Positions 62,531 through 64,000 of a stretch of DNA of 64,000 nt are shown one piece after another. Position 1 is the first letter of the stretch. The number at the start of each line of letters is the position of its first letter. The notes below the pieces were generated by a model, which did not search any database, was not told the origin of the DNA, and was given only the letters and a program-made list of their open reading frames with translations. The stretch covers positions 28,501 through 92,500 of the forward strand of contig JAXCGZ010005752.1 of NCBI GenBank assembly GCA_037179515.1, given 5' to 3'. Position numbers and translations under genes: made by a program. This DNA is from Halocaridina rubra. Its lineage: Eukaryota; Arthropoda; Malacostraca; Decapoda; Atyidae.

Positions 62531-64000
62531 ACACACGAATACATGTAAAGCTTCACGATGCCAGAATTATAGAATTTGTTCTAAATGTAAAACTACGTTT
62601 ACTTAAAAAATAAAAAAAATAAAAAATTAGTTCGTGTTTCCAAGGCAGTCAGTCAAAGTGTGTTACAAAATGCATACCTGTTTGTAATGTTATATACATT
62701 GTATATTTAATATTTTGAGTTGCTTAACTAAATATGATGACTGTGGAGGTCATACAAATAATCCATATGAAATAAATCTAATGAAGTACTAAAATAGTAG
62801 ATTTTTTTCCGTAGTGGTCTGACCACACATAAAGATACATACACCCAATCGTTATGAATTGTACGTTGTTAGTTAAAAGATTATATTTTTTTTTACTATA
62901 AAATAAGATCATATTTCATCTGATACTATTAGCACACAAAGCTATTATCACTCTGTTGCCAGCGTCCTTGAAAATGGAATATCTAGGCGTCTTTCGACGT
63001 AAAACATAAAACGTTTTTTTTTTCACAGAAAGTTACCAATTTTATTCTGTCATATCAGCCATTCTTATCATCTACAGACGTATGCCTTTCAAGCACACAC
63101 GGAGAAAATTTGCCTCCTAAAATGATATCGGTAAGCCAAATTCTGAGGTCTGGCTGAAGCACCATCTCCAGTTGTCTAAAACTTGCTTGTGTAATAAATC
63201 CACCAACGCCATTTACGTATTAATCGAACATCCAATTATGTAATAATACCTGCATGTATATGCAAATAATTAAGTCTTCGTAAGTCCTGATGCAGCTGGA
63301 ATAGTTTTATGTTTCTGGAAGATCTGGCGGTCAAATTGTTACGACCGTTTCTGCTGGAAATACGTACTACTTACACTTGTTTTTATGCCTATATTACAGT
63401 GCTAAATAAGTTAAAACTTTGAATATGTCACCCAGTCCTAGTTTAAAGTGCACATCGCTGTCTTAGTTCAAAGTACACCCCATCTTCTAAAATAACATAA
63501 AACTGTTTAATATTCTTATATAAGTAGAAACATTCTCCGAAGATGGATGGGATGCAATGATCTCGACGTTGATATACGCCAAGTGTCCTAAGACGGAAGA
63601 AGACGCTCTTTATCTGTTTATCCTCGATGATAGAAAGTGAAATAAAATGGAGTAAGAGGATAGAAGGAGGATTATAGTAAAGCACCACCACCCATCCCCC
63701 CCCCCTACTTTTTAAATGATCGTTGGCTTCGGCTTGTGTAATTTGTTACTGTCTAGCGTGACGATTGCTAAAGTACCAAAGACAGTGTTTTGATGTGGGC
63801 TGGTATTTACTAGAAGAAAAAGAAGAAGATGATGATCTGGTTGCTTGTTTGCGCAAACACAAAATACAACTCATTCTAATAGCTATAAACCATGCAAACG
63901 GATTTTTTTTTTGTTACTTTTTGTCTTTAATCATACGTTACTTTGTTCAATTTGTGTGTGTATGCATATACATATACATACATATATGCATACACACACA
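62531..64000. other. AT-rich DNA, nothing recognised
   Basis: Probably still dipeptidase intron, since earlier exons are missing. I searched the minus strand for the preceding exon (CNTPW-like end) and found none. Confidence 0.4.

Overview
The window is nuclear DNA from an animal, most likely a decapod crustacean (shrimp, crab or crayfish type). This is inferred from very long pure dinucleotide arrays ((TA)n, (GA)n, (CA)n), AT-rich non-coding DNA, AAT/ATT arrays, and the mix of jockey-like and CR1-like LINEs, Ty3/gypsy elements and many pogo/Tigger transposons. I see no bacterial-style operons. Species cannot be fixed from the sequence alone.

The one convincing host gene is a membrane-dipeptidase-like (peptidase M19, DPEP family) gene on the minus strand. 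Six exons were found by translation and all have GT/AG splice sites: 59402-59471, 58729-58905, 49886-49970, 48293-48368, 25387-25525 and the terminal exon 22821-22922. The reading frame is kept across every junction. The exons encode about 215 C-terminal residues. The N-terminal half must lie beyond 64000. Two introns (22.8 kb and 8.8 kb) hold most of the transposons.

Layout. 1-12921 is a dense transposon pile: the 5' half of a jockey-like LINE (1-2400), degenerate direct repeats (2400-3800), a gypsy fragment (4200-4825), a second jockey-like LINE (4830-8960) split by a CR1-like LINE (5380-7270), and a 5'-truncated gypsy element with polypurine tract and 3' LTR (8965-12921), the LTR holding a tRNA-like SINE. 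12922-22740 is AT-rich DNA with microsatellites and two copies of a short dispersed repeat, then the dipeptidase 3' end. 23911-25220 is a LINE relic. 25761-34702 holds two Tigger-like transposons, a miniature derivative, and an unrecognised degenerate ORF with an in-frame 333-bp tandem duplication. 35750-42426 is a near full-length jockey-like LINE whose 5' UTR carries a 1.16-kb palindromic foldback element. 43176-47745 is a row of Tigger copies whose edges abut (TA)n arrays. 50690-57820 holds CR1-like LINEs meeting another LINE tail-to-tail across a 430-bp compound microsatellite. 59955-60780 holds a second unrecognised ORF relic, and 61096-62530 three truncated CR1-like 3' ends separated by microsatellites.

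Apart from the dipeptidase, essentially all coding potential is selfish DNA, mostly broken by stops, frameshifts or deletions. No unambiguous new biological system was found. The best leads are the two unrecognised ORF families, the association of Tigger ends with TA arrays, the palindromic foldback element, and the hairpin-bearing repeats in the LINE 5' UTR.
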